Assembly (NCBI RefSeq): GCF_024166365.1
Contig: NC_064846.1
Location: 24,511,866 to 24,575,865 of the forward strand
DNA: 64,000 bases
Origin: Elephas maximus indicus
Lineage: Eukaryota; Chordata; Mammalia; Proboscidea; Elephantidae
Direction: 5' to 3'
The notes beneath the pieces are model-generated. The model was given only the letters and a program-made list of their open reading frames with translations, did not search any database and was not told the DNA's origin. Positions within the stretch are counted from its first letter, which is position 1. Each line of letters starts with the position of its first letter. Positions 1-11,652 of this stretch are shown piece after piece. Position numbers and translations under genes: made by a program.

Positions 1-249
1 CCACATACTTTGGACACATTATCAGGAGGGATCAGTCCCTGAAGAAGGATATCATGCTTTGCACAGTACAGGGTCAGTGGAAAAGAGGAAGACCCTCAAG
101 GAGGTATATTAACATAGTAGGTGTAACAGTGGGCTCAAGAATAACAACGATTGCAAGGGTCACCCAGGAATGGGCAGTGTTTTTTTCTGTGGTACATAGG
201 GTTGCTATGAGTTGGAATTGACTCGAAGGCACCTAACAATAACAATAGA
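1..249 (+). mobile_element. RTE LINE 3' fragment
   Basis: The sequence matches the 3' end of the RTE seen at 29129, in the opposite orientation: the TYFGHIIRRDQSLKKD region, then 'ttgctatgagttggaattgact' and a tail 'cctaacaataacaata'. It runs off the left edge of the window. The frame is broken. Confidence 0.85.
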
Positions 250-2120
250 CCAAACTCTTAGACAAAAACCAGGCAAAGATATCAAAAGAAAAGAAAACTA
301 CACATTAATACCTCTTATGAATATAGATGCAAAATTTCTTAACAAAATACTATCCATTGAATCTAGCATCACATAAATAGGATTATACACCATGGCCAGG
401 GGAGATATATCCCAGGATTGCAAGATTGTTTTAACATCTGAAAAACAATCAATGTAATGTATTATAGTAATTCAATAAAAGGCAAAAAATACATGATCTT
501 TTCAATAGATGCAGAAAACAAATTTTGAAAAAATATAACACCCTTTCATGATAAAAACATTACAACTCTAGGACTAGAAGGGAGTTTCTTTAACTTGATA
601 AAGGCCATCCACAAAGAAAACAAAACAAAACCCACAGCTAACATCTACATAATGGTAAAAATTGAAAGCTTTCCCTTTAAGATAAGAAACAAGAAAAGGA
701 CGCCTGCTTTCACCACTACTATTTAAGATTGTATTGCAGTTCCTAGCCAGGATAGCTGGGCAAGAAAAAGAAATAAAAGCATCCATATTGGAAAGGAAGA
801 AAAATAGCTCTTTTTATTCACAGATACCAGGAGCTTGTACATAGAAAATCCTAAGGAATTCACAGACAAACTAGTTGAACTAATAAACAATTTCAGCAAA
901 GTTGCAGGTATCAAGATCAAATATAGTGGTATTTCTGTACACTACAATGAAAAATCAGAAAATAAAATTAAGAAAATAATTTCATTAAAATAACATCATT
1001 CTCCTGAGGGAGCAGGAGAGCAGTGGGATGCAGACCCCAAATTCTTATAAAAAGACCAGACTTAATGGTCTGACTGAGACTGGAAGGACCCGGTGGTCAT
1101 GGCCCCCAGACCTTCTCTTGGCCCGGGACGGGAACCATTCCCAAAGCCAACTCTTCAGACATGGATTGGACTGGACAATGGGCTGGAGAGGGATGCTGGT
1201 GAGGAGTGAGCTTCTTGGATCAGGTGGACACTTGAGACTATGTTGGCATCTCCTGCCTGGAGGGGAGATGAGAGGCTGGAGGGGGTTAGAAGCTGACGAA
1301 ATGGACACGAAAAGAGAGAGTGGAGGGAGAGAGCGGGCTGTCTCATTAGGGGGAGAGTAATAGGGAGTATGTAGCAAGGTGTATATAAGTTTTTATGTGA
1401 GAGACTGACTTGATTTGTAAACTTTCACTTAAAGCACAATAAAAATTATTTTAAAAATTACATCATAAATAGTAAAATACTTATAAATATATTCAAACAA
1501 GTGAAGACTTGCACACTGAAATTTACAAAATACTATTGCAAGAAATTTTTAAAAATCCACATAAATGAAAAGACATTTTACTATCATGGATTGGATGTCT
1601 TAGCATTGTTAAGAAGGCAATGCTTCCCAAATTGATCTACAGACTGAACACAAACCCTATCAAAATTCCAACAGCCTTTTTGCAGAAATTTATAAGCTGA
1701 TCCTAAAACTCATATGGGAATACAAGGAGCCACACATAGTGAAAACAATCTCTCTAAAGAACAAATTTTGAGTACTCACACTTCCTAATTTCAAACTTTG
1801 CTGCAAAGCTTCAGTAATCAAAACAGTATGGTACTGGCATAAAGATATATGCATAGATAAATACAATAGAATTGAGTATCCCAAAATAAGCCGATACACC
1901 TATGCTCAATTTATTTTCGACAAGGATGTCAAGAACATTCAATAGGGGAAGAATACTCTTTTCAACAAATGATGTTGGGACATCCACATGCAAAAGAATG
2001 ATATTGGACCCCTACATCACACTATATATGCAAATTAACACGTAATTGATTAATGGCATAAATATAAGGGCTAAAATTATACAGCCCCCTAGAAGAAAAA
2101 ATTTTTAAGAACTGTTAATA
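250..2120 (+). mobile_element. Old L1 LINE, ORF2 reverse transcriptase to C-terminus (first part)
   Basis: Degenerate L1 ORF2 sequence on the plus strand. It includes the RT start ('aatatagatgcaaaatttct', 'ggattatacaccatg'), RT core at 440-960, and C-terminal sequence at 1490-2085 ('tatcaaaattccaacagcct', 'agtatggtactggcataaag'). No long frame survives. It is interrupted at 1001-1459 by an L1 3'UTR copy, and by an RTE from 2121. Confidence 0.85.
1001..1459 (+). mobile_element. L1 3'UTR copy inserted in the old L1
   Basis: A 5'-truncated L1 consisting only of 3'UTR: 'gaccagacttaatggtctga', 'ccaaagccaactcttcagac', ending 'cttaaagcacaataaaaatt'. ACATCAT flanks it on both sides (993-999 and 1460-1466). 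The same 3'UTR recurs at 16251-16844, 52150-53150, 57140-57540 and 59160-59800. Open frames of about 110 codons on both strands here are chance. Confidence 0.85.
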
Positions 2121-2607
2121 AGCAAAGATGTCACTTTTAGGACTAAGGTGTGCCTGACCCAAGCCATAGTGTTTTCAATAGCCTCATATGCATGCAAAAG
2201 CTGGAGACGAATAAAGAAGACTGAAAAAGAATTGATGCCTTTGAATTATGGTGTTGGCAAACAATATTGAATATACCATGGATTGCCAGAAGAATGAACA
2301 AATCTGTCTTGGAAGAAGTACAGCCAGAATGCTCCTTAAAAGAAGCAAGGATGGCAAGACTTGGTCTCCCACACTTTGGACATGGCATCAGGAGGGACCA
2401 GTCCCTGGAGAAGGACATCATGCTTGGTAGAGCAGTCGGTCAGTGAAAAAGAGGAAGATCCTCAAAGAGATGGGTTGATACAGTGGCTGCAACAATGGGC
2501 TCAAGCATAACAATGATTGTGAGGATGTTGCAGGACTGGGCAGTGTTTCCTTCTGTTGTACTTTGGGTTGCTATGAGTAAGAGCCGACTTGACGGCAACT
2601 AAAAACA
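2121..2607 (+). mobile_element. RTE LINE 3' fragment inside an L1
   Basis: About 490 bp of RTE 3' sequence (from 'aagatgtcacttttaggactaaggtgtgcctg' equivalents through the C-terminal region to 'cgacttgacggcaact'), inserted in the old plus-strand L1. L1 3' sequence resumes directly after it. The frame has several breaks. Confidence 0.85.
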
Positions 2608-3640
2608 AGAGAAAACGTAGGTATAAATATTTGTGACATTGGATTGGGCAGTGGTTTCTTAAATATGGCACCAAAATCATCAGCAACAAAAGGCAAAATA
2701 GTTAAAGTGTACATCATCAAAATTAAAAACTTTTGTGCTTCAAAGGACACTATCAAGAAAGTGAAAAGACAATCCGTAGAATGAGAGAAAATATTTGCAA
2801 ATGATATATCTCATACGTGACTTGAACCTAGAATATATTAAAGACCCTTAAAACCAGTGGTCAGTTGCCATCTAGTTGATTTTGACTCATGGAGACCTCT
2901 GCTCACAGTGTTTCCAATGGCTGATTTTTCGGAAGTAGATCCCCAGGCCTTTCTTCTAAGGCACCTCTGGGTGTATTCAAACTGTCAACTTTTCGATCAG
3001 CAGCCAAGCACATTTGCACCGTCAAGGGACTCCTTTCACCCACTAGGATGGTTATAACAAAAAAGACGGGCGATAGCAAGTGTTGGCTAGGATTTTGAGA
3101 AATTGGAACTCTCACGCATTGCTGTGGCAGGAATTCTACTTCTCTTGTTTTGTAGACACATCTGTATCACATCCTGAGGCTTGTTATTTTTGAAAAATAG
3201 GAACCAACAACTGATGGTTCTAAATAAACAATATTTAGTATGTCCATGTAATAGGATATCATATAGCCATAAAAAGAAATGAAGTACTGATACATGCTAC
3301 AACATGGAAGAACGTTGAAAACATTATCCTTAGTGAAAGAAGCCAATCACAGTGGACCACATATCATATGATTCCATTTATATGAAATATCTGGAATAGG
3401 CAAATCCGTAGAGACAGAAAGTAGATTAGTGATTGCCAAAGGCTGAGGGGAGATGGGACTGGGGAGTGACTGCTAATGAGTAGGGGGTTTATATTGGGGT
3501 GACATAAATATTCTTAAATTGGATAGTTGTGATGGTTGCACATCTTTGTGAATATACTAAAATCCATAGAATTGTCCACTTCAAAATAGTAAATGCAATG
3601 GTATGTGAATTACATACCAATAATTTTTTTTTAAGTTAAA
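2608..3640 (+). mobile_element. Old L1 LINE, C-terminus and 3'UTR (continuation)
   Basis: The L1 resumes after the RTE ('aaggcaaaatagttaaagtg', 'gacaatccgtagaatgagag') and continues after the old SINE at 2853-3036 into a 3'UTR typical of older mammalian L1 ('catatgattccatttatatg', 'ccacttcaaaatagtaaatg'), ending in an A-poor tail near 3640. Confidence 0.82.
2853..3036 (-). mobile_element. Old AfroSINE-like SINE
   Basis: A diverged minus-strand SINE: 'gttgattttgactcatgg' near the left end corresponds to the reversed AfroSINE tail, and 'tattcaaactgtcaac' to the reversed tRNA-like B-box region. It resembles the copy at 21375-21587 more than the young copies, so it is probably an older subfamily. 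Confidence 0.7.
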
Positions 3641-3649
3641 ACCTTTGCA

Positions 3650-4670
3650 ATGGTCTAGAAGTATCTGCCCATTCTTGTTCCTTGTTACCTCTCTGAGCCC
3701 ATCTGCTGCTATCCTCTCCTTTTTTGCCACCTCTGCAGCCACACAGGCCTCCTTGGTGTTCCTCAAATGCATTAGCTTGATCATGTCTTAGGAATTTTTC
3801 CTGGAATTTTATTTTCCTGCATATTCACATGGTTCTTTTGCCCTTGGCTCGAATTTCAAATTCTCAGTTAGGCCTTCCCTAGTCATGCTATTTAAAATTG
3901 ATGCCCCTCTCCTGTCTCTCCTCATCCCTGTTACCATGACTTTATTTTTATAAAACACTATATAATTTATTTTTATGACCTATTTTCCCACAGTATACTA
4001 CAAACCTCTTAAGTGTAGGTGCTCTTTTACTTATTGATGTATTCCAAAAGCATAGAACAAAGCTTGGCACACATAATGGTTTCTCCCTCTCTCTTTATAT
4101 GTATGTGTGTTTTTCACGGTGCACGTGTGCTGGTGTGTAGTTGTTTTTGTTGGACGAACGAATGAATGAATGGATGTTTTATCACCTACCTGCTGCCTTG
4201 CTCACTTAGCTCTAGGCACACTTGTCTGCCTTCTGTTCCTTAAGTATGCCTAGTTCTTTCTTTCTTCAGGGACTTTGCAATTTTGTTTCCTTATTCTAGA
4301 ACTCATCTCTTCACTCTTCAACTTTCACAATAAACATTTAATATGAATCCTTTAATCTCAGCTTAAATATCACTTCTTTTCAGAGATCTTATAACCAATC
4401 GTATCCAAAATAGGTCACACCCATTACTCTTTGTTCCAGCTCCTTGTTTGTTTCCTTCAGAGAACTTATAAATGCTCTTTAAATTATTTTATTTATGAAT
4501 GTGTGTACTTGTTTAATAGCTGTATTTCCATTAAATTGTTTAGTCCCTGAGGTCAGGCACTTTGTCTTGTTCACTGTAGATCCCCAACACTAGCAAATTG
4601 TCTAATACATAGAAGAGAGTCAATAAATATTGATCGAATAAATGAATTAAGGAATGAACAGAGGCAAAGT
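3650..4670 (-). repeat. L2 LINE fragments
   Basis: Two reversed L2 3'-end pieces (about 3650-4060 and 4190-4670). They are recognised by the 'cctctcctgtctctcctcat', 'ttattgatgtattccaaaag' and 'gtcaataaatattgatcgaa' style ends and the typical 'ctgaggtcaggcactttgtc' stretch. They are too decayed for any frame. Confidence 0.7.
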
Positions 4671-4683
4671 GTGAAATATCCTC

Positions 4684-7600
4684 CAGCACTGCTTCTGCTC
4701 TGTCCCAAAGGTTCTGGTAGGATCTGTTTTCATTCTCATTGGATTCTATTAATTTCTTCTATAACCCAGTAGTTTTTGAGCAAGGTGTTATTCAGTTTCC
4801 ATGTGTTTCATTTTTTCTCCTTGCTTTTTCTGTTACTGATTTCTATTTTTCTGACCTTATGGTCAGAAAAGATGCTTTGTCATGTTTCAATGTTTTGGAT
4901 TCTTCTAAGGCTTGCTTTATGACCTAATAAGTGGTCTATTCTAGAGAATGTTCCATGTACACTAGAAAAAGAAAGTATACTTGGTTGCTGTTGGATGGAG
5001 TGTTCTGTGTATATCTATGACGTCAAGTTGGTTGATTGTGGCATTTAGATCTTCTGTGTCTTGATTGAGCTTCTTTCTGGATGTCCTGTCCTTCGCAGAA
5101 AGTGATGTGTTGAAGTCTCCTACTATATTGTGGAGCTGTCTATGTCACTTTTCAATGCTGTTAGACTTTGTTTTATGTATCTTGAAGCCCTGTCTTTGGG
5201 TGTATAAATATTTAATATGGTTATATCCTCTTGGTATATCATCCCTTTAATCTTTGTATAGTGTCCTTCCTTATCCTTTGTGGTGGATTTAACTTTAAAA
5301 TCTATTTTGTCAGAAATTAATATTGCCACTCCTGCTCTTTTTTGATTGTTGCTTGTTTAATATATTTTTTTTTTCATCCTTTGAGTTTAAGTTTGTTTGT
5401 GTCTCTAAGTCTAAGGTGTGTCTCTTGTAGGCAGCATATAGACGGATCGTGTTTATTTAATGCATTCTGCCACTCTCTGTCTCTTTATTGATGCATTTAG
5501 TCAATTTACATTCAGCCTAATTATGGGTAAGGTACACTTGTGTTGTGTTGTGTTTTATGAGTTTAGTGCTGTCTCTGATGTCTTTTTTTTTTTTAGTGTG
5601 TGTGTTGTTGAAAGTTCCTTTGCTCCACTTAATTTTCCATGCTGAGTCAATTTTCTTTATGTATTTTCTTTTCATCCTTGTTGATTTTGTATTTGGTGAG
5701 TCTTTATGTTTTCCTTGTTTTATTTTGATGTGTAGGATTGTTAGTTTCCTTTGTGGTTACCTTATATTTACTACTATTTTTCTAAGTTTAATCCAATCTT
5801 TTATTTCTTTATACCACCTTGACTTCCTTTCCATATGAAAGATCTATGCCTGCATTATTTAGTTCTTCTTTTTTGTTTTATTGTTGTCATCTTTTACATA
5901 TTGACATCTCTGTTTCCCTATTTTCAGTGTTTTAGATTTGATTTATTTGTGACTTCCCTATCTGGTTTGATATCTGGGTGCTCTGTTCTGTGTTCTAGTC
6001 TTGGGTTGTCTGATGTTACTGATTTTCTAACCTGAGTACTCCCTTTAGTTTTCTTATAATTTTGGTTTCATTTTTACAAATTCCCTAAACTTCTGTTTAT
6101 CTGAAAATGCCCTAACTTTGCCATCATATTTGAGAGACAGTTTTGCTGAATATATAATTCTTGGCTGGCAATTTTTTTCCTTCAAGGCTTTATATATGTC
6201 ATTCCATTGCCTTCTTGCCTGCATGGTTTCTGCTGAGTAGTCTGAGTTTAGTCTTATTGACTCTTCTTTGTAGATGACTTTTCGTTTATCCCTAGCTGCT
6301 CTTAAAATTCTCTCTTTATCCTTGGTTTTGGCAAGTTTGATTATAATATGTCTTGGTGGATTTCTTTTGGGATCTACCTTGTGTGGGGTTTGATGAGCTT
6401 CTTGGATAGGTATTTTATCATCTTTCACGATATCAGGGAAGTTTTCTGCCAACAAACCTTCAACAATTTTCTCTGTATTTTCTGCTATCCCCTTGTTCTG
6501 ATACTGCAATCACTTGTAGGTTATTCTTCTTGATAGGGTCCCACATCATTCTTAGGGTTTCTTCATTTAAAAAAATTCTTTTACCTGATTTTTCCTCAAA
6601 TAAGCTGGTGTGAAGTGCTTTATCTTCAGTCTCACTAATTTTGCCTTCCATTGCCTCAATTCTGCTCCTACAACTTTCTATTGAGTTGTCTAATTCTGAA
6701 ATGTTATCGTTAATCTTTTGGATTCCTGTTTGCTGTCTCTTTATGGATTCTTGCAGCCTGTTAAATTTGTCATTATGCTCTTGTATAACCTTCTCAAGTT
6801 CCTCTATTTGTGTGTGTGTTCCTTGGCTTGTTCTGTGTTTTGCCTGATCTCCTTCCTGATCTTTTGAAGAGCTCTGTATATGAATCTTTTGAATTCTATG
6901 TCCTGTAATTCTAAGAATTTATCTTCCTCTGGAACGTTTCTTGAATCTTTGTTTTGGGAGCTTGCTGAAGCCATCACAGTCTGCCTCTTTATGTGATTTG
7001 ATTTTAACTGTGGTCTCTGAGTCATCAATAAGTTATTATATTTACTTATTTTATGTTTCCTTACTGTGTCTTAGCTTCTTGTTTTGTTTTGATATGCCCC
7101 AATAGGCTGGTCATGTGAGCTAGTCTAATTATTGGTGTCTTTGAAGCTTTCATGTCTTGTCACCAGGTGGTTAGAGCTGTTACTAGGTATGTGAGCCCAG
7201 GAGTCCATTTACTTTTCTTGTATGGATTCTGGTCAGGTGCAGCTTCTTACCTACAGTCCTAGACGGGTAGGGGTGATTGGAGTAGGCAGAGGGATCTGGT
7301 GGCAGTAGAGGGTCATGTGCTGAACAAGGCAGAGGGCTGATGGCTGCCCCTGAGTGTCTGGGAGAAAAACATGTCCCTGTCCCCTAGATCCCATAGGTGA
7401 GTGGGTTTTGCAGCTGTATTACGGGCACACAGTGCTGTTGGCTGTAAGGACTGGGAGGCACCACTTATTCTTGGACTCTTGTTGCGGGTGGCTAGGTGGC
7501 ATGTGTGGAGCCACCAGTCCTCAGGCCCGTGATATGGGTAGGTGAGGATCCTGCTTAATAGGCAGAGCAGTGTCAGATGACACTAACCTGCCTCTCCACC

Positions 7601-8363
7601 ATGTAGCTGAAACAGTTGAAGTTAGACTTCAGGCATATACCCTGTTGTACTGTGCTAATGAGGGCCTACACTGTTGAAATAGACCCACACTGGCCTAGGT
7701 AGGGGTAAAAGGCATTCAAAGTCTGTGGACCCCTATGCCTGTGCCTAGGCAAAGGAGCTGTGCCTGCCCTGAGTTCCCAGCATATGGGAGCTGGCAGATT
7801 ATTTTTTCCTTTTTGTTAATTTGTTCCCTCTCCAAAGCCGGGAGAACGGCTCAGGGTGGCAACGGGTCGTACTTTCGGCCCAGGGAATGCAGCAATCACT
7901 GAAGCCGGCCTGGGACCCACTGCAGGGTGGGGATGAGGCAGGTAAATGGGGAAGATGTTCTTCCCAAAGGGAGTGTTTTTTGATCAGGCAAGTAGGTTAG
8001 AAACATGTACGTATCTTTTGCTGATTGAACATCTCTTTTCACTGTTTCTGGAGGCTTGAGTACATTCTCTGCCACTTGATCTCTCCCGATGTGGAAAAAG
8101 TGTCCTGAGTGCCACTGCTTGCCTAGCTGTGCACACCAGTTGATCCAGCCTACAGGGTGCCCATTCCCACCAGCTCAGGTCTGGCTACTTGCTGCTTCTG
8201 AACCATCTCTCCCTCCCCCTGCTGCTTGGTCTGATTCCTCAACTTTGCCTTCAGGACTCCTAGATTGTCCTATTTGGTGGATTCACTTTTGGGGGGGAGG
8301 AGTCTTTGTTATAAGAGGGACCACAGGAAGTGCCTGACTACTCCACCATTTTGGTCCCTCCTC
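4684..8363 (-). mobile_element. L1 LINE, 5' half (5'UTR, ORF1, start of ORF2), 3' half missing
   Basis: Reads right to left. It starts with a 5' terminus at about 8363 ('gaggagggaccaaaatggtg' on the minus strand), followed by a GC-richer 5'UTR to about 7030, ORF1, and then the ORF2 endonuclease with 'ISDKIDFKVKS', 'DKEGHYTKIKG' and 'EDITILNIYTPK' at 5329-5123. It stops inside ORF2 at about 4684, directly against L2. L1 copies normally lose their 5' end, so losing the 3' half implies a later deletion or rearrangement. Confidence 0.88.
6054..7028 (-). pseudogene. L1 ORF1 (RNA-binding protein), frameshifted
   Basis: ORF1p of the L1 at 4684-8363. In life it binds L1 RNA as a trimer. The N-terminal piece is 7028-6804 (coiled-coil-rich, KIRKEIRQNTEQAKE), a middle piece is 6651-6460 in another frame, and 6509-6054 carries the C-terminal RNA-binding domains (PRHIIIKLAKTKDKERILRA, SAETMQARRQWND, AFSDKQKFREF). 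Two frameshifts separate the pieces, so no functional protein is expected. The start at 7028 is approximate. Confidence 0.88.
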
Positions 8364-9865
8364 AAGCCTTTTTAAAGTGTTTAATTTCTTTTTGTGAAAC
8401 ACTGCCAGTACACAGTGCAAAGCTCTTTTCTCAGTGATGTTAATTTTCAAGGGGTCAGTTCAATCTTCTAAGATGTGGCCTTGTGATTTTGGCACACCTT
8501 ATGAGGAGATGGTGTGCCGAGAGGCAGAGATGCCCATTATCAGCTATAAGTCGTAAGTGCTATTTGGCAGAGATAAGAAATTTAAGCAAGTTTCCCAAAG
8601 CATAGCTTAGTTCCAATGTATTATCTGTTTGCTACAACCTGAAATTATTTATTTAGTAATATAAGGCATGTTTGAAGAAGACAACCTTCACAATGAACAT
8701 TTAACATAAAGACACCATACGCACACATCTCTAAGTGATTTGTTGTTCTCATAATAGAATCCCTTACACTTTCTGTTCATCCAGAGCCTTGATTTCTTGT
8801 CAGAAAAATTCCTGCAGCTTGTTCTTCATTTCCAGATGTAACATATTTCTTTCTCTAGAGAGAGAACCCTGTCTAACTTCTCCCTGAGGTAACCAAAAGG
8901 GAAAACATTAGTTTACCTATTTAATTTCTCTCATTGCTAAAAAAGGTCCTTGCCTTTCCCCAATAAATGTCTCCCTGTTAGCACAAGGCACATCTCTTCG
9001 CTTGTTCTTCTCTACCTCTTCTCAGTCCCTAATGAAAATGATCAAACTCCAATCAGTATTACATTTGCAGTTTTACTCCCCCTTTTTTCCCTTCCATTTG
9101 AGGAATCAAGTTTGTTCTCACCTATCTGGTGTTTGACTTTATGAGTTCATCGTGTCTTGTTAGTTATTAGTTAATTAACAGTACCCTCCTTTTAGTTTCA
9201 GAAGTGCTTTAGGTTAAATGAGAAGGATTAAAAACCACTGGAAATAAACCTTACACAAGAATTTGTTCAAGATTTAATTAGATTCTTTACAACAAAATTT
9301 GCATGACACTATAGATTTCCTTTGTAAAGAGTTTTTTCTCTTTTCTATTTGCATTCACAATAATCTTCAATCAGCTTCAGTTGATGTCCAATAAGATATT
9401 AATCCCAACAGTGCTTACCAAAGTACAAAAGAGTGGATCAAACTGGGTTATATCTGGAAGCATTGGTGGAGTCAATCAAGGTACAAATAACTTTTGGGAC
9501 TTTTTTTTTTTAGACACACATTCACTGAAAACAGCATTTTCTTTTTCCAAAATTGGACTGGTTCACTGTTGTTTTGACCCAACTTCAAAGACCATGATTT
9601 TTGAAATACAAATTACCAATGAACATGAGAAACATATCCAACCTCATTTGTAATCAAATTACCAATGAACATGAGAAACATATCCAACCTCATTTGTAAT
9701 CAGAGATGATAAAAAGAAAATAATTTTTCAGCCTGTCATATTGTCATGGAATATTTTCAAATGATACAGTCATTTTTGGTAGAGAAATAAGTAAATGAAT
9801 ACTCATAAAATGTTGATGGGTATGGATTATAAAGGGCGAATGGATGATTCGTTTTATTTTTTGCC
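8364..9865. other. Unassigned sequence, probably old L1-type remnant in part
   Basis: No gene seen. The 9600-9760 stretch ('accaatgaacatgagaaaca', 'tcagagatgataaaaag') looks like a decayed L1/HAL1 3' region. A short open frame at 9381-9653 has no recognisable domain and overlaps this remnant. Confidence 0.4.
9609..9700. repeat. Perfect 46-bp tandem duplication
   Basis: Two identical 46-bp units, each starting 'caaattaccaatgaacatga', lie head to tail (9609-9654 and 9655-9700). Complete identity points to a recent duplication. Confidence 0.95.
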
Positions 9866-10041
9866 TTATATCTAGTCAGCATCCGCCATGTTCCAGACAT
9901 TATGATAGAAGCTCACCATGTATCATCTCATTTAATTCTCAAAATAACTTTGTGAGATGGGCACTCATGTTATCCCCATTTTAAAGATGGGAAAAATGAA
10001 GCTTAACTATGGCAAGTAACAAGCTAAATCCCACACAACTG
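9866..10041 (-). repeat. MIR SINE, left part
   Basis: A reversed MIR ('atgttatccccattttaaag', 'atgggaaaaatgaagctt'), split by the solo LTR and resuming at 10562-10607 ('gcagacttaaattcatgtct'). Confidence 0.75.
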
Positions 10042-10556
10042 TGTCTTAGTCATCTAGTGATGCCATAACAGAAATACCACAGTGGATGGCTTTAACAAAG
10101 AAAAATTTATTTTCTCACAGTCTAGTAGGTTACAAGTCCAAATTCAGGGCGTTGGCTCCAGGGGAAGGCTTTCTCTCTCTATTGGCTCAGAGGAAGGTCC
10201 TTGTCCTCAATCTTCCCATGGTCGAGAAGCTTCTCAGGCGCAGGGTCCCCAGGTCCAGAGGATGCGCTCTGCTCCTGGTACTGCTTTCTTGGTGGTATGA
10301 GGTCCCCAACTCTCTGCTTGCTTCCCTTTCCTTTTATCTCTTGAGAGATAAAAGGCGGTGCAGGCCACACCCCAGGGAAACTCCCTTTACCTTGGATCAG
10401 GGAGGTGACCTGAGTAAGGGTGGTGTTACATTCCCACTCTAATTCTCTCAACATAAAATTACAATCACAAAATGGAGGACGACCACACAATCCTGGGAAT
10501 CATGACCTAACCAAATTGACATATATTTTGGGGGGCACACAATTCAATCCATGGCA
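10042..10556 (-). mobile_element. Solo LTR (ERVL-MaLR-like), copy 1
   Basis: A 515-bp LTR in reverse: it begins 'tgtcttagtcatctagtg' and ends with the complement of 'tgccatggattgaattgtg', giving TG...CA termini. The flanking 5-bp duplication AACTG is perfect (10037-10041 and 10557-10561). No internal retroviral genes lie nearby. End sequences resemble MaLR-type LTRs, but the exact family was not determined. Confidence 0.85.
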
Positions 10557-10561
10557 AACTG

Positions 10562-10821
10562 TGAATGGCAGACTTAAATTCATGTCTGCCTGACTCCAAA
10601 AACTATGTAAGTCTTAGAGAGTGTTGTGATTACAGGTGGTTTTTCATTTATTCTCTACCCCCTATTTTTTTTAAATAATGAACTTTATAATTTTTACGTT
10701 AAAAAAAGGCATCACGTTTGTATAGTTTTTAAGGAGTTCCTCCTAGAGTTAAATCTGGTCTATGTTTGTGAGGCCACTATCTATGGAAGTTGCGGGCAAT
10801 TATCCAGGAGTAGTCTACATT
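10562..10821. other. MIR end and unassigned sequence
   Basis: The MIR remainder runs to about 10607; the rest up to the SINE at 10822 is not recognised. Confidence 0.5.
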
Positions 10822-11046
10822 AAAGGAGCCCTGGTGGCACAGTGATTAAGCACTAGGCTGCTAAACTGAAAGGTGAATGATTCTAACACACTAGTCAACT
10901 CTGTGAGAGAAAGATGTGGCAGTCTGCTTCTGTAAAGATTACAGCCTTGGAATCCCTTTGGGGCAGTTCTACTCCATCCTACAGAGTTGCTATGAGTTGG
11001 AATCGACTCGGTGGTACCAGGTTTTTTTTGTTTGTTTGTCTTTTGG
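10822..11046 (+). mobile_element. AfroSINE, long form
   Basis: A tRNA-derived SINE with head 'ggagccctggtggcacag', the extra 'agatgtggcagtctgcttct' block that marks the long form, and tail 'tatgagttggaatcgact'. The 10-bp duplication AGTCTACATT flanks it (10812-10821 and 11047-11056). Confidence 0.92.
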
Positions 11047-11056
11047 AGTCTACATT

Positions 11057-11652
11057 GACAAAGAAAATGTGGCTCTATTCACTGATCAAGAGATACAATT
11101 GCAGATTCTATTGGGTCAGCAGTTCTGACCCTCAAGATCTAGAGTCTTGAAGGGCTCTTTGCTTCAGCAGAGGTCTTTCTATGAGGGAAGTCTTATATAA
11201 TAGTTGAGTAATTTTCCTCCCTTTATCCATTCACATCCATCTCTTCTAAGCCTGGGTCATGACACATTTCATGCAAAAAGCATTGTTCTTTTTGCCACTT
11301 TTTTTCTTTATAATCTGTAAAAGAGAATTTTAGAATATTGGAATGCTTCTTATTTAGTAAAATAAAGTCAAACTACTCAAGAATGAAAACCTACTAATTA
11401 TTATTTTGTTTTAAAAACTCTTTCTCAAGATTGTCCTGTAAAATTTGTGGCTAAAATGGATGGCATTGTAAACATTTAACAGGTTTTTCTCAGTGGAAAA
11501 ATGTTCTTTTTCCCCATGCCTGTTGGAAATAGAAGAAATGCATTTGAAATTAATTACTTTACTAAAACATTATTTAATATTTCTCCCTTATTATTATTAC
11601 AAGTCAATGCGAATTAGATGAGTTTCAATGGGATACTTGGGTCATTTTTGTA
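11057..11652. other. Unassigned sequence 3' of the OR pseudogene
   Basis: AT-rich sequence without a recognised gene or repeat. Confidence 0.4.

Noticed and set aside
1028-1377. Overlapping open frames of about 110 codons on both strands
   Set aside because: They lie in an L1 3'UTR, which is GC-rich and stop-poor; the same sequence recurs in other L1 copies without being open.
10086-10490. Open frames of 118 and 103 codons
   Set aside because: They lie wholly inside the solo LTR at 10042-10556.
10822-11046. tRNA gene call on the SINE heads
   Set aside because: The B-box-like 'gttcgaatcc' motifs belong to tRNA-derived SINE heads; no cloverleaf with an acceptor stem is preserved.
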